Source: Grifola frondosa (Eukaryota > Basidiomycota > Agaricomycetes > Polyporales > Grifolaceae). From it: a DNA stretch of 64,000 nt. A program made the translations under genes and the position numbers. Where the stretch lies: positions 682,001 through 746,000 of the forward strand of contig LUGG01000006.1 of NCBI GenBank assembly GCA_001683735.1. Direction: 5' to 3'. The number at the start of each line of letters is the position of its first letter. The first letter of the stretch is position 1. Shown in pieces: positions 9,689 through 20,121 of the stretch. The notes under the pieces were generated by a model, which made no database searches, was not told the origin of the DNA, and was given only the letters and a program-made list of their open reading frames with translations.

Positions 9689-11171
9689 ATGCGTCTGTTG
9701 GACGTCAAAGCTGTCATTGGAACCACCTCCACCTCCACTTTCATATCCTCTCCCACCGCCTTAACTTCCAACGTCACCTCCAACGCGGTCCGCATCACTC
9801 AACAGACGAATGGGTCTAGTCTCTTGAAGAAATTTGATAGACCTCCTCCGTATGCCATCCTGTCTCACAGATGGTCCACCGAGGAGATGATCTCCTGTGG
9901 TTTGCAGGAAACAACGTTCCAGGACATCATGGCTGGGATAGTCTCTCAAAAGATTATCAATTGCTGTATACGTGCGAACTACGAGGGTTACGATTGGGTC
10001 TGGATCGATACATGCTGCATCGACAAGCCAATAGCTCTGAGCTCTCGGAGGCTATTAATTCGATGTTCGCTTGGTACCGCAATTCGGACGTATGCTATGC
10101 ATACCTTGACGACGTGCGTACGAACGAACATGATAGGTTCAGGAACAGTGAGTGGTTCATGCGAGGTTGGACGCTGCAGGAGCTCCTTGCGCCAACGGAG
10201 GTTGTGTTCTTTGACGAGGACTGGAATTACATCGGGACGAGAGGCGGCCTGGCGGACAAGATATCGGAAGTTACCAGAATTCCGCGCGATGTACTGTTGG
10301 ATTCCTCCAAGATCACTAAATGCAGTGTCGCACAGAGGATGTCTTGGGCTGCAGACCGGAGGACAACGATGGAGGAGGATCGCGCGTACTCGCTCATGGG
10401 CCTATTCGGGATCTACATGCCGGCGATTTATGGAGAACGCAAATACGCGTTCATTCGACTTCAGGAGGAGATTATGAGGCATTACAATGACCAGAGTATC
10501 TTTAGCTGGAACACGAAATCTGGGAGAGCCACTGCTCACGGTCCACTCGCACCTTCTCCGTCGTACTTCCGACCCCCACAGAATTGCCATCGGTATTCCA
10601 CTCCTTCAGGAACTCGGACCGTCGGTTGCAACCGGAAAAGATACACGTAGAACATTCCCCGCCCCCTTCTAGCATCCTTTTCGACTTCACTTCTCGCAAC
10701 AGGCTGGTATTCCATATCCCTCACCAAGTGATCAGCAATCTCGATGTCAAAGGACTAGCTCCTGAACGATTGTGGACCAAAGGTCAGAACGGCGGAATGA
10801 ATTTGACTATCACAGGTCTTCGCGATGTATGCTGCGGGACAGCCATCTTTCAAGATCGGCGCACCAAAGCTGCATTCGCCATCATTTTGGGAGCCAACAG
10901 AGTTGGAGAGGATGACTCACGCGTCGCTTGGGTGGATATTGCTTCGGTGGCGTATGACGACACCGTCGGTAATATCCAAGCAAAGTACCAGAACGCGGAC
11001 TCCATTGACGCCTATACAGCAGTCAGCCACACGGTATCCAAAGCTTTCGGAACATACAATATCGAAGCTATGATAAAATTGAACCCTATCCAAGAGAGCC
11101 TGTGGTATACGGTTAGCATACGTCGTCGAATGATCAGCCCACGACATAGCATTGAGCAACGTAACGTGTAA
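9689..11171 (+). pseudogene. HET-domain protein gene, copy 2, two frame breaks
   Basis: This is a tandem paralogue of the gene at 7225. From MRLLDVKAV it reads through PPYAILSHRW, FQDIMAGIVSQKI and GYDWVWIDTCCIDK. A one-base break near 10030 moves the frame to NSSELSEAINSMFAWY, then WFMRGWTLQELLAP, VVFFDEDWNYIGTR, SVAQRMSWAADRR, DRAYSLMGLFGIYMP, RLQEEIM and NDQSIFSW. A second break near 10572 leads to the C-terminal region (PSVFHSFRNSDRRL to VSIRRR), ending at 11171. HET core and C-terminal domain are both complete apart from the two breaks. Given one-base breaks in essential genes elsewhere in the window, this copy may in reality be intact. Confidence 0.75.
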
Positions 11172-12043
11172 GTGCACCGTCTCATTAACATTGGGCTATC
11201 TTGATAATTTTCTATCTTAGCGTCAGCTCTTTTCGTGACAGAAAATATCAACAAGCGCTAAGATGTTAAGCTGCCGGAGTGATGACGGGAGCAAGAACGA
11301 GTGGTAAGTATTTAGTTCTCTGGAGTGACGCTTGTGATGTCGTGTATAGGCTCATTAATTCTATCTTTCTCCTCCTTTCGTCGCTCGGTATCGCTAAGTG
11401 AAATTGATCGATCCCTCACGCGAGAATTTCCATAACCAAAGAGCGTCGCGCTAGTCCCGCGTAAGTGCTGCCTTGCTCGCGGCGCGGTCGCGTCAGTGTG
11501 TTTTGTGTCCGTGTCCGCTACCACCAGATTAATTAGCATGGCAGTCAGTGATATCCTCGTAAATGGCCAATACTTAAGTATAGATATCTTCAGAAGTTAC
11601 AAATCTGTGAATCATAAATAACGTTAAACCTCAGAGCAGCTTGGAAAAATCATGTCCTGTGGTTCACAATGTGATCTATGTAAGCTATAACCTCAGGAAG
11701 ATAATTGAAGAGGAGAATGACATGAGTGATTGTGGCGAGTGTAATAGGCGCCCACGGTCACCGAGTCGAGGATCTTCGCGCCGATCTATGTATGTTACGG
11801 ACAGCCATATTTCTTATCACATTTGTATCAGCGCTAGCACCATCAATTGATATTCCACACATTACGGTTTCGACCAACCCATAACATACAATGCATAGGA
11901 CGGCTGGCTGAGGCTGACATCGTTTTGTTCTTGACCGGTATTCCACTAGCCTGACATACCTTGTTGCTTCAGTACTTTATGACCGTTACTTTCTGACCAT
12001 TCAACTTGCCTGGAGCAAATTCCACAGATACTGCTATTTCATC
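11172..12043. other. Intergenic region, nothing recognised
   Basis: About 870 bp. Short open frames on both strands lack codon continuity, splice logic or known motifs. The region ends in the promoter and 5' UTR of the gene starting at 12044. Confidence 0.5.
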
Positions 12044-12790
12044 ATGTCTCTGCCTTGCGCGCCCTCTATCTCCAGTTTGGTGAGCATCGGCCCCCCAGTT
12101 TCTTATCGCATGCAGCTGACTCCCCATTAGCCTGCGCTTTCGAACAGTACAACGCGTGAGAGTAGTTCGACGGACTCAACTCCCCTCTCTACAGCCCTAT
12201 GCACACCTGATGACACTCGTGCGGAATTCCTGGACGATGTCATGTTTCCGATGGGCTCTCCGCCTGCGGAGGATGACGGATGGCGCGACAGCTTCGCTAC
12301 CCCGAAGCCGCCGCCCAAGGCATTCCCGCACGAGAGTCTTGGAGAGGAGCCCACGATACCAAAGTCACGGTCGCTTTCGCGAATTGTCGCCAAAGCAAGG
12401 CTGATCGCGAGCAAGACGTTGAGTGTCCGGAAGACTTTGAGGAAGGTGCGTATTTACTTCTTTCATTGTGTCGCAGTGTATCTGAAGGACCATATGGGAT
12501 AGGTACACGGACGGTCTAATGAAGCACTCAGCGGTTCTGTCTCTCTAGCATCCATCGCCAGCAAGATGCCTGGAGGCTGGAAGGATGAGAAGGTAAATAA
12601 AAGCCGCCTGCGCTCTTCACAGCCCGGAATTCTGATATTTCTTCAGGCGTACTCGTCTGGGATCTCTGTGGCCATTACCAAGGAAGTGATTACCGACATG
12701 GGCACAGAGTCGGTCGAGATGCAGGTTCTTTCCCATAATGCACTGCTTGTCTGTAACCTATTGACGCAGGGTCCTGTAATTACTAGATGA
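12044..12790 (+). CDS. Hypothetical spliced protein, Ser/Pro-rich N-terminus
   Basis: The model starts at 12044 (MSLPCAPSISSL) and has four exons. Introns are 12080-12130 (GTGAGC to CCATTAG), 12446-12502 (GTGCGT to GGGATAG) and about 12592-12645 (GTAAAT to CTTCAG), all phase 0 as modelled. The product is about 190 residues: a low-complexity acidic/proline segment (DDVMFPMGSPPAEDDGW), a basic stretch (RIVAKARLIASKTLSVRKTLRK) and a C-terminal globular-looking part (ISVAITKEVITDMGTESVEM). No known domain is recognised. It may join the frame that starts at 12809 through another intron, giving one longer gene with a C-terminal membrane region. Phase consistency of the introns supports coding; function is unknown. 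Confidence 0.5.
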
Positions 12791-12808
12791 GTACGAGCAC
12801 GAGCTCCG

Positions 12809-13426
12809 TTGAAGGCCTCTATTCCCCGACTCAGACCCCGACATCCGTCTCTCCACGGACTCGCTCCTCTCCATCCTGCACCCTATTTCCCAACCCGACT
12901 GCCCATCGCCCCCCAGCTTCTCCTTCCCCCTCTCACCCCGAAGACACTCCTGCCCCCGCTCGTCCGCCTGCTCTTCTTCCTCCCCTGGTGTGCCGCCGTG
13001 GGCGGAGCGATCCTGCTCGCCCCCGCGCACCTCGAGCTCGTCACCTTCGCCCCAGGGTACATACGCTCGCCGCGCGGCGTGCGGCGCCTCGCGCACTGGG
13101 CCGATTGCGCGCTGCACCACGTCGGGATTTTCCTCGCGTGCGCGGTCGTGCTCGCCTGGTACTGCCCGCTCGCCGCGGCGCCTGTGCTCGCGCGATGCGT
13201 GTATGCGTGGCAGGATTTCCGTCCGGACGCGAAGGTCCCACTCGGGGAAGATGATCGACAGAGCTTATGGGCGGTGGCGCGTGGCGTGTATTGGGAGGGC
13301 GAGGAGGATCTTGTCGTGCGTGTGGAGCATGGGAGGGGGATGTGCCGTGCTGTGAGGTTTGTGTACCGGAAGGAGAGCGGGCGGAGGAGTGAAGATTCAT
13401 GTGTGTCCTATATCATCTGGACATGA
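12809..13426 (+). CDS. Hypothetical two-pass membrane protein (start uncertain)
   Basis: An open frame in GC-rich DNA has two clear hydrophobic segments: one around LVRLLFFLPWCAAVGGAIL and one around GIFLACAVVLAWYCPLAAA. A conserved-looking region, GYIRSPRGVRRLAHWADC, lies between them, and PLGEDDRQSLWAVARGVYW follows. The product resembles uncharacterised membrane proteins seen in Agaricomycetes; no function is known. The frame has no ATG at its left end (it opens with TTG), so the true start is either further 3', in a spliced upstream exon, or shared with the gene at 12044-12790, which ends 20 bp upstream. The stop is at 13424-13426. Confidence 0.5.
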   Translation: MKASIPRLRPRHPSLHGLAPLHPAPYFPTRLPIAPQLLLPPLTPKTLLPPLVRLLFFLPWCAAVGGAILLAPAHLELVTFAPGYIRSPRGVRRLAHWADCALHHVGIFLACAVVLAWYCPLAAAPVLARCVYAWQDFRPDAKVPLGEDDRQSLWAVARGVYWEGEEDLVVRVEHGRGMCRAVRFVYRKESGRRSEDSCVSYIIWT

Positions 13427-13640
13427 TCGATAAGTTGGGGTTAGTCCTTTTTTCGATCCGACGTTTCATGCCAGTGCGTTTGACAGCTATCAGACAGAAT
13501 GTGGGATGCGGAAACACGATTTAGCATATATATTAACTCGAGCACGCATACATACTCTATAACAGTATCACAATCACACATTTATTCTATCTTCCGTCTC
13601 TATCCTCTGACAGCTCGTTATCCCAAACCAGACTCTCTTT

Positions 13641-15171
13641 CTAAACGATCGTCCTCGCCTCCTCCATGCCCCTCCTAACGGCCTGCACACACCCCAGCCC
13701 CGCCAACCTCCGCTCCTCGATCTCCCTTCCAAGTGCATTCTCCCACCACCGCGCGCCCTCGGGCACCTCGCGCCAGCCGCCCGCGTAGAATGCGCGCAGC
13801 GTCTCCAGGCTCCCGCGCGCGTCCGCCTGGCGGAGCGGGCGCACGTGCTCCCAGTGTGGCGGGGGCGCGCATGCGAGTATCCCTCTCCCGCGGCCTTGTC
13901 GGCGGACGGGGGGGCCGCGGTGAAACCGTCGACGGCAAGGACGAGCGGGGGAGGCACAGTGATGCGGCCGACCTTGCAGCACATCTCAGAGATGGAGAGG
14001 CAGTGGAGCGTTGCGCCGTCTGGCTCCTCGCGTGCGGCGAGCGCGACGAGGGCCGCGGCAGTAGGCGGGGTCAAGGTGCCGGGGCCTGAGGGCGTAGCGA
14101 GCCCCGAGCCGGTGTGGAGCGTGGGGAAGGGCGCAGCGTCTGCGGGGGGGAAGGTCGCGGTGGACTTGTGGTTAGGAGAGGTGGTGCGGGTGCGTTTGCG
14201 TTTAGGAGGGAGGGTCACGTAGCGGATAACGACGTAGATCTGTAGGGACGATATGAGAGGGGAGCGGATAGGTGGGAAGAGGCATACGTACCCATTTGTT
14301 GTCCCAGCTCATCATGCTGAGCCGGATCTCATAGCGCGAGAATATGGGGATCTCGCGGAGGAAGCTGTAGTGCGTTGCTGTGTGCCCGAAGAGCAGTGAG
14401 AACCTTTATATGATACTGAATGGGACGTGGATGTGCTCACCGCCAAGTCCAAGCCAACCGCCCGCGCGGAAGAATGTCGGGAAGTACGCGAGGGCGGTCT
14501 TGAAGCGAGCGGCGTCGAGATTCTGTGCATGTATGCGCGTCAGAATAAGGGTCAGATGCCCACGCGCGTTTAGCGTACCTTCGCATAACAGGAGTTGCTG
14601 AGGTGCAGGTTGAAGTCGCAGTCATCCGGGCCTATGGCACGACGCGTGTGTCGGTGTGCGCCGCACGACAGTGTAGTACAGACCACTCACCAGCCCATGT
14701 CCTATACGAGACGCTCATCTCGAAGGGGTTACTCCCGATAGGCGATATCGACTCGTGCCATTCTGCTTTCAACTTCGCACGGGCTTCACGGGAGTAGAAG
14801 AGACGGCCATAGGCGCGTAGAAGGAGATAACGACCACGGAGCTGGAATACGGGAAGGAAGACACGAACTGTGGCGAATCAGGAGGCGGTGTAAGAGAGTG
14901 TATATGGGGTAAATGATTTGAAGACTTGCTGTGCCACATGAGAGGCCATGACCTGATGTTGACCAGGAACAAGAGCACAAATACGAGCTTGGAAAAGCCG
15001 GAGACGATGCGTACACTTGGGATATGGGACGTGATAGCTACAGATGTATCGTGTTAGCAAGCTCACATGAAGCTGGAAGTGAGACTGACTGGTAATGGGA
15101 AGGCGGAGCAGATTTTGCAAGGACGCTGGGAGTAACATGGCACGCAATGGCGATGGAGGTTGCGAGCTCAT
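13641..15171 (-). CDS. Thioesterase-superfamily (4HBT_2, THEM6-like) protein
   Basis: A spliced gene starts at 15171 (MSSQPPSPLRAML). Exon 2 carries a membrane segment (SKLVFVLLFLVNIRSWPLMWH). A GC-AG intron (GCAAGT donor) leads to IRVFLPVFQLRGRYLLLRAYG. Then come SYRTWAG, PDDCDFNLHLSNSCYAK, NLDAARFKTALAYFPTFFR, LFGHTATHYSFLREIPIFSRYEIRLSMMSWDNKW and IYVVIRYVTLPPKRKR, each ending at a matching splice site. The D-x-N-x-H-x-x-N element (DFNLHLSN) and the following hot-dog strand pattern are those of the acyl-CoA thioesterase-like family with an N-terminal membrane anchor. The C-terminal part (WEHVRPLRQADARGSLETLR to the stop at 13641) lies in a different frame from the preceding exon. The break falls near a run of seven G at 13908-13914, so a one-base sequence error is likely. 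The substrate is unknown. Confidence 0.7.
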
Positions 15172-15359
15172 TTCGTCGGGTTATGTACAGGGCAGCGGAA
15201 CGTGAATTGGGGGAGGTGGCGGAGGTTGGGGGCGTGTAAATGAAGAAGCGCGCGGAAGACGCGCTCAAGACGCGCCCCTTCCATCGACGGAGCTGCTCAA
15301 CGTCCGACATTCCATCCCCTCCCGAATCACGCTCATCTTGCACCTCTTACCCAATTCCT

Positions 15360-17240
15360 TTGAATTGCACTTCCGAAACGTTCAGTCCTGCCTGGGCACT
15401 CTCAAGAGGAGGATGTTCTGCGCGATAACGCACGTCTCTGACGCATGACGACTCCGATATCAATATCAATCATATCAACAAGTTACAAGTCCATCATGAA
15501 CCCGCATGGCAGGCAAGGGGAGACATGGTACAAGGCGCGTTTATTTACCGGCGACAACTTACGGGATGCAACTGCGCATATACATCCGATATGTTGTCGG
15601 ACTGAAAGATGGCGAGACGGTGGGTGGCAGCCTTCCTAAGGTGCGTATGTTCATTCTTCGAGAACCCAGGGTTTTATCCGTAGAATATGCAGTCGCGATC
15701 TGGAGGTCTGATACCGAAAACAACTTCCGCATGAGTGCGTACAATTATTGTCGACCGCTCGGTGTTGACGTGTGACTACCCAGGTCCCGGCTGTTATGAG
15801 GCTCAAGCGTCTACTATAGAGAGGTATGGACTGAATTCTTCTCCGAATACCCTTACTCATTCCTGACTTGGCAGACCCACTTTGTCCGGCCTGGCTGTGT
15901 AGAGTGGCGCCAACAAAAAAAACTTCAAAATGTCGCAGGGCGTGCACGTCATTTGTCCTTGATCAGTACCCGTAAGATTCAGTGTACTCTGTTTTATGAG
16001 TTTTTACCTTTCCTTGTTGTTGCTAAGAAGTGATCTCGGCCAACCAGGCTTCAGGCTATGCACTGATGGTATCACAAATGGACAGGGACCTCGACTGTTG
16101 AGGCTTTCACCCAAGCACTGAGCGGTGTATGTGTGGGTTGCATGCGAGCCATGGCGTTCGATGCTCGCTTGCACTTCACTACGACAGAGTTGATCTCAGT
16201 TTTCTCTGTCTATGCTACCTCCGCCACATTTCAGCTGCCACATGTGCCACACCTCCACTGATCGAGATCCACATCGACCTATTTTCGATCATCGTATCTC
16301 GAGGTAATCTCCGAGTTAACTTGCATCCTGCTGCAACGAACAATTTATTCGTTACTTCCCTTACTCGCGCCACCTGGCTGTCAAGTTGACGGCTGCCTCG
16401 GTCTCAAAAAGCGCCATTTTGTACATGCATCGATGACCCCTGTCACTTTTGACGTCCCTTGCAGGAGTCGTTGCACAGAGCATGAGGTCAGTTCAAATGT
16501 TGCATCGTAAGGATTACTAATTGATGCCAAGAGCTGTTCTGTGTCTGGACAAACACATTGGCTAGCGCCGACAGGGCTGGATCGCTATATGGAACATCTC
16601 TGCGGTTGTTGTAATATCTTGAAACATTTGATATTTCCGGTGTTGCCCGGATCCCGCTCTGGCGTTGTCTGACATTGCACATCGATGGGCTACATACCGA
16701 GGTCTTACTGCAACATAGCGTCAAGGTGCCTAAGGGCTTATATAGTAAGTATCAACTGTATTTTATTTGGTAAGCGGAGAAGAAGCTTGAGTTGGTACGA
16801 TCACCGACGGTATAAAATGCCTAGAAGATGAACACAGCTTGTCGTCTATCATTCCGGTACAGTATATGCGCTCGTCGTAACTACTGACTTTTTTGCTATG
16901 CATCGGCGGACGCGCTCCGACACAGATGATTTTGATCAAGGTCAAACGCTTAGCATCCGAGCTGATCGCAAAGTTGCTCTCGAACGCTGGACGGTCCATA
17001 AAAGAGCATCTGCAATAGCCAGAATCCTCAGCCTGGTGCTACTTCTCTTCTTCGTTCAGCCTTCCCTTACATTTGATAATCACTTCAACTCGATCCTTAT
17101 CTACTCTTCAGCATGTTCTTCAACACCTTTGTCTCCACTATTTTCGCCGCCGCTTTCCTCGCTGGAACGACACACGCCACCCCGATTGCTAGGTCCGGCT
17201 TCAGCGGTGACGGTTCGTTTTATCCCTAATCACCCTCTTC
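15360..17240 (+). repeat. Segmental duplication, copy A (inverted partner at 57640-59425)
   Basis: The block beginning with CACTTCCGAAACGTTCAGTC at about 15367 and ending in the first exon of the double-psi beta-barrel gene at 17113 matches, in reverse orientation and the same order, the region 59425 to 57640. Matching landmarks include TCTGCGCGATAACGCA, the CATCCGATATG(T/C)TGTCGG(A)CTGAAAGATGGCGAGA stretch, the GGTCCCGGCTGTT segment, the CTGCCACATGTGCCACACCT segment and the promoter with AATCCT(C/T)AG. Divergence is moderate, with many substitutions and small indels. Apart from the gene at 17113, frames in this block are broken, so it holds decayed sequence. Confidence 0.75.
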
Positions 17241-17610
17241 CTGTTCCTCATTTTGTTCTCCATTTATCCAGCGACCTTCTTCAACCCCGGCCTCGGCGCC
17301 TGCGGCGCCAACAGCGTGGACTCCGATCATATCGTCGCGCTCAGCCCCTCCGAGTTCGCGAGCGGCGCGCGCTGCTTCCAGCACATCGGTGTTCATGGTA
17401 CGCCCACCTAGAGCGAACACGCAGCGATGTGCTTTCGTGCTCATGTACATATATTTCATTGTAGCCAACGGCCAGTTCGTCGATGCGACTGTTGTGGACC
17501 TCTGCCTCGGATGCGCGTCCGGTAGCATCGACCTCTCCCCGTCTGCATTCGGGGTGCTTGCCGACCTCTCCGTCGGTCGTCTGCACGGCGTCACGTGGGA
17601 TTTCGAGTGA
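17113..17610 (+). CDS. Secreted double-psi beta-barrel protein, copy 1
   Basis: A three-exon gene. Exon 1 (17113 to about 17212) encodes a signal peptide, MFFNTFVSTIFAAAFLAGTT, with likely cleavage after HA. A phase-1 intron (GTTCGT to ATCCAG) is followed by ATFFNPGLGACGANSV, DHIVALSPSEFASGARCF. A second intron (GTACGC to TTGTAG) is followed by ANGQFVDATVVDLCLGCA, SIDLSPSAFGVLADLS, LHGVTWDFE and TGA at 17610. The order T-F-F-x-P-G-L-G-A-C-G, ALS, and D-L-C-x-G-C followed by IDLSPSAF is that of small RlpA/Barwin-like (DPBB) proteins common in Agaricomycetes, some studied as papain inhibitors or riboflavin-aldehyde-forming-enzyme relatives. The Asp of VVDLC is present. About 120 residues, extracellular; biochemical role unknown. 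Confidence 0.85.
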
Positions 17611-18879
17611 AGGATTTGGAGATATAGCGTAGTTGGGTTCATTAGTGCTTGGATTGTATGGGAGGGATCATAGTTTGGTGGTGTTGCAATGTAATCTGAC
17701 GAGGAGGCTTCCACGCAACATTGTCCGACTCGATGAAGGAAAGGACGGCATGAAATTCAATCGACGGGCTCAAAAACAAGTTGAAATTTATTTCGCGTGG
17801 CCTTGCACGTAGTAGTCTGTCACAAGGTCTGTAGAGCGCACATTCCCGGAGTTCAATGGGGAAAAAACACAAGATGATACGTGTTCACCATTTATGGTTG
17901 CTTGCTTTCACTTTTACCCGTTGCAAGATTCGCTACACAGAGACTTGCTGTTTAATTAGGTCAGTCCAAGTGATGCTACCTACACTCATGCAAAATGCTA
18001 TTGAATGTGGCATCTGCAGGGAGTCCGACTTAGGACCCGTACTAATTGATGACGAAGTTGTTTCGCGTCCGTGAAAACAATGGCATTACCATGGCTTGTG
18101 CCGACAAGACATGACCATGTTGCAATTTCTGAGACATCTTGAGGCATTCAAGTTTTCTTATGACATTTCTGGTGTTACTCAAGCATTTACGAGTGCTCTG
18201 GCATTGTCTGGTGTTGCATATCGATGGCCTACATACCAAGGTCTTATGTGCAACCATAGTGCTAGCAAAGATTCTATAAACAAACTCACCTACAATTTAT
18301 TTCGTAAACAGACAAGAAGCTTAATTTGGTAGACGAACCGACCTTCAAGTGTGAAATGCCGGGCCTTAAGGCGAACATTGCTTGTTATCTGTCACCCTTA
18401 TGTATGTGCTGATTATCCTTCGTTTCCTGATGGTCGTGACTGCTGATATTTTACGCGCTCCAAGTCCCGACACAGATTGTCTTGATCAAAGATACCTAGT
18501 ATTGTAACTGGCTGAGGTGGCTTGGAGTTCGGATAACTCCGCAAGACACCAGAGCGTCTAAAGCGCTTAGATACGGTACGCTTTGACGTATCTATTACAC
18601 CTGTGCTGTACAAGATGCTTTGCACCCTTACGTTTCCTCTATTCCTACGTATAAATAGTGTACATTTCTACGCTACGAATGACCATCCTCCTTCCCATCT
18701 CTGCGTGATTGCAACACCTAGCATTCAAGCCGTTCGCGAAGTTGCTCTCAAACCGCTGGACAGTCTATAAAAGAGCACCTGCAACAGCCAGAATCCTCAG
18801 TGGCCTAGTGTCACTTCACTTCTCCATTCAACCTTCTCTTTAATAATCCCTTCAACTTGATCCGTCTCCTCTCTTCAGC

Positions 18880-19378
18880 ATGTTCTTCAAAGCACTTATC
18901 TCCACTCTCTTCGTTTCCGTTTTCCTCGCCGGAACGACCAACGCCACCCCGATCGCCAAATCCGGCCCGTTTAGCGGGAATGGTTCGTTTATTCCCCAGC
19001 CACCCATTTCTCAGTTCTTACTTTATATTTCGTTTATCCAGCGACCTTTTTCTACCCCAGCAGCCCCCCAGGTGCCTGCGGCGTCATCAGCGTGGACACC
19101 GACCACATCGTCGCGCTCAGCCCCTCCGAGTTCGGGGACGGCACGCACTGCTTCCAGCACATTAGAGCTCAGTGTGCGCATGCCCTGCATCAATGTGCTC
19201 AAATGCTTAGCTTACGTGCATCTGTCTTGTAGTCAACGGCAAGTCTGTTGATGCGACTGTTGTCGACCTCTGCTTCGATTGCAGGAACGGCACCATCGAT
19301 CTCTCCCCTTCTGCATTCGGGGAACTTTCCGACCTCTCAGTCGGCATTCTGCACGGCGTCACGTGGGATTTTCAGTGA
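18880..19378 (+). CDS. Secreted double-psi beta-barrel protein, copy 2
   Basis: This is a tandem paralogue of the gene at 17113 with the same three-exon structure and intron phases. The signal peptide is MFFKALISTLFVSVFLAGTT, followed by ATFFYPSSPPGACGVISV, DHIVALSPSEFGDGTHCF, VNGKSVDATVVDLCFDC, TIDLSPSAFGELSDLS and LHGVTWDFQ, with the stop at 19378. Cysteines and the Asp of VVDLC are conserved. Upstream (18090-18880) and downstream (19390-19620) non-coding DNA also match the flanks of copy 1, so the whole transcription unit was duplicated. TATA-like TATAAAAGAGCA at about 18766 corresponds to CCATAAAAGAGCA at about 16997 in copy 1, a probable shared core promoter. Confidence 0.85.
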
Positions 19379-20121
19379 AGGATTTGAGGATGTGGCGTAC
19401 TTCTGACGTTTAGTTAATACTTGGTGTGTATGGGAGGGATCATAGTTGGGTGATATGCAATGCCATCTGACGAGGAGGCTTCCATCGGCCACCCAAAATT
19501 GTCGGAGTGAATTTAATCGACGAGCCCGTCAGGCTGGTCAAAAACAAGTTGAAGTTGCACGCAAAAGTCTGTCATGAAGGTAGAGTGCATAATCACGAAA
19601 TTCGATGGAAAAAAAGAGAAACAAGGTGCAGCGGGTGCAAGTTTTCGATTCCGGTAAAATTGAACTGAATAATTATTTGACGTAGTATTATTGCGCTGCA
19701 AAATGACCAGTTCAGCCACACCTACTTAGCATGATCGAGATCTAAATCGTGCGAAAACCCTTCGATCATCACAATGTGATCCCTCGAAGTTATTCGTCCC
19801 ACAAGCCTTCATGACCGTGGAGAACTTTTATGCGCCGCGTCACAGTTCAAGTTCACAGCGCTGAACCATGATCCGTACGGCGTCGCCTGGAACTTCGAAT
19901 GAAGACATTAAATTCTTCGCTCATATGCATATGTCGTACAAGAGTGAATCAATGGGAACATAATGTAATATAATGGAAAATCTTTGGGTCACAACAAGGG
20001 AATTGAATGCAGGATTACTGAAATCTAGAAATGCATGAAGTCCAGAAGGGAATAATACGGATAGAGCGAGAAGATACACTATTCTATGTAAGCGATTCAC
20101 GACTAATGAGCACATAACGAA
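19379..20121. other. Downstream flank of DPBB copy 2 with a remnant of a third C-terminus
   Basis: 19390-19620 repeats the 3' flank of copy 1 (17640-17830), including GACGAGGAGGCTTCCA. Around 19810-19902 a short stretch ends in HDPYGVAWNFE and TGA, resembling the GVTWDFE ending of the two DPBB genes but with different upstream sequence and no visible N-terminal exons. It is probably a decayed, more distant paralogue. The rest shows nothing. Confidence 0.45.
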
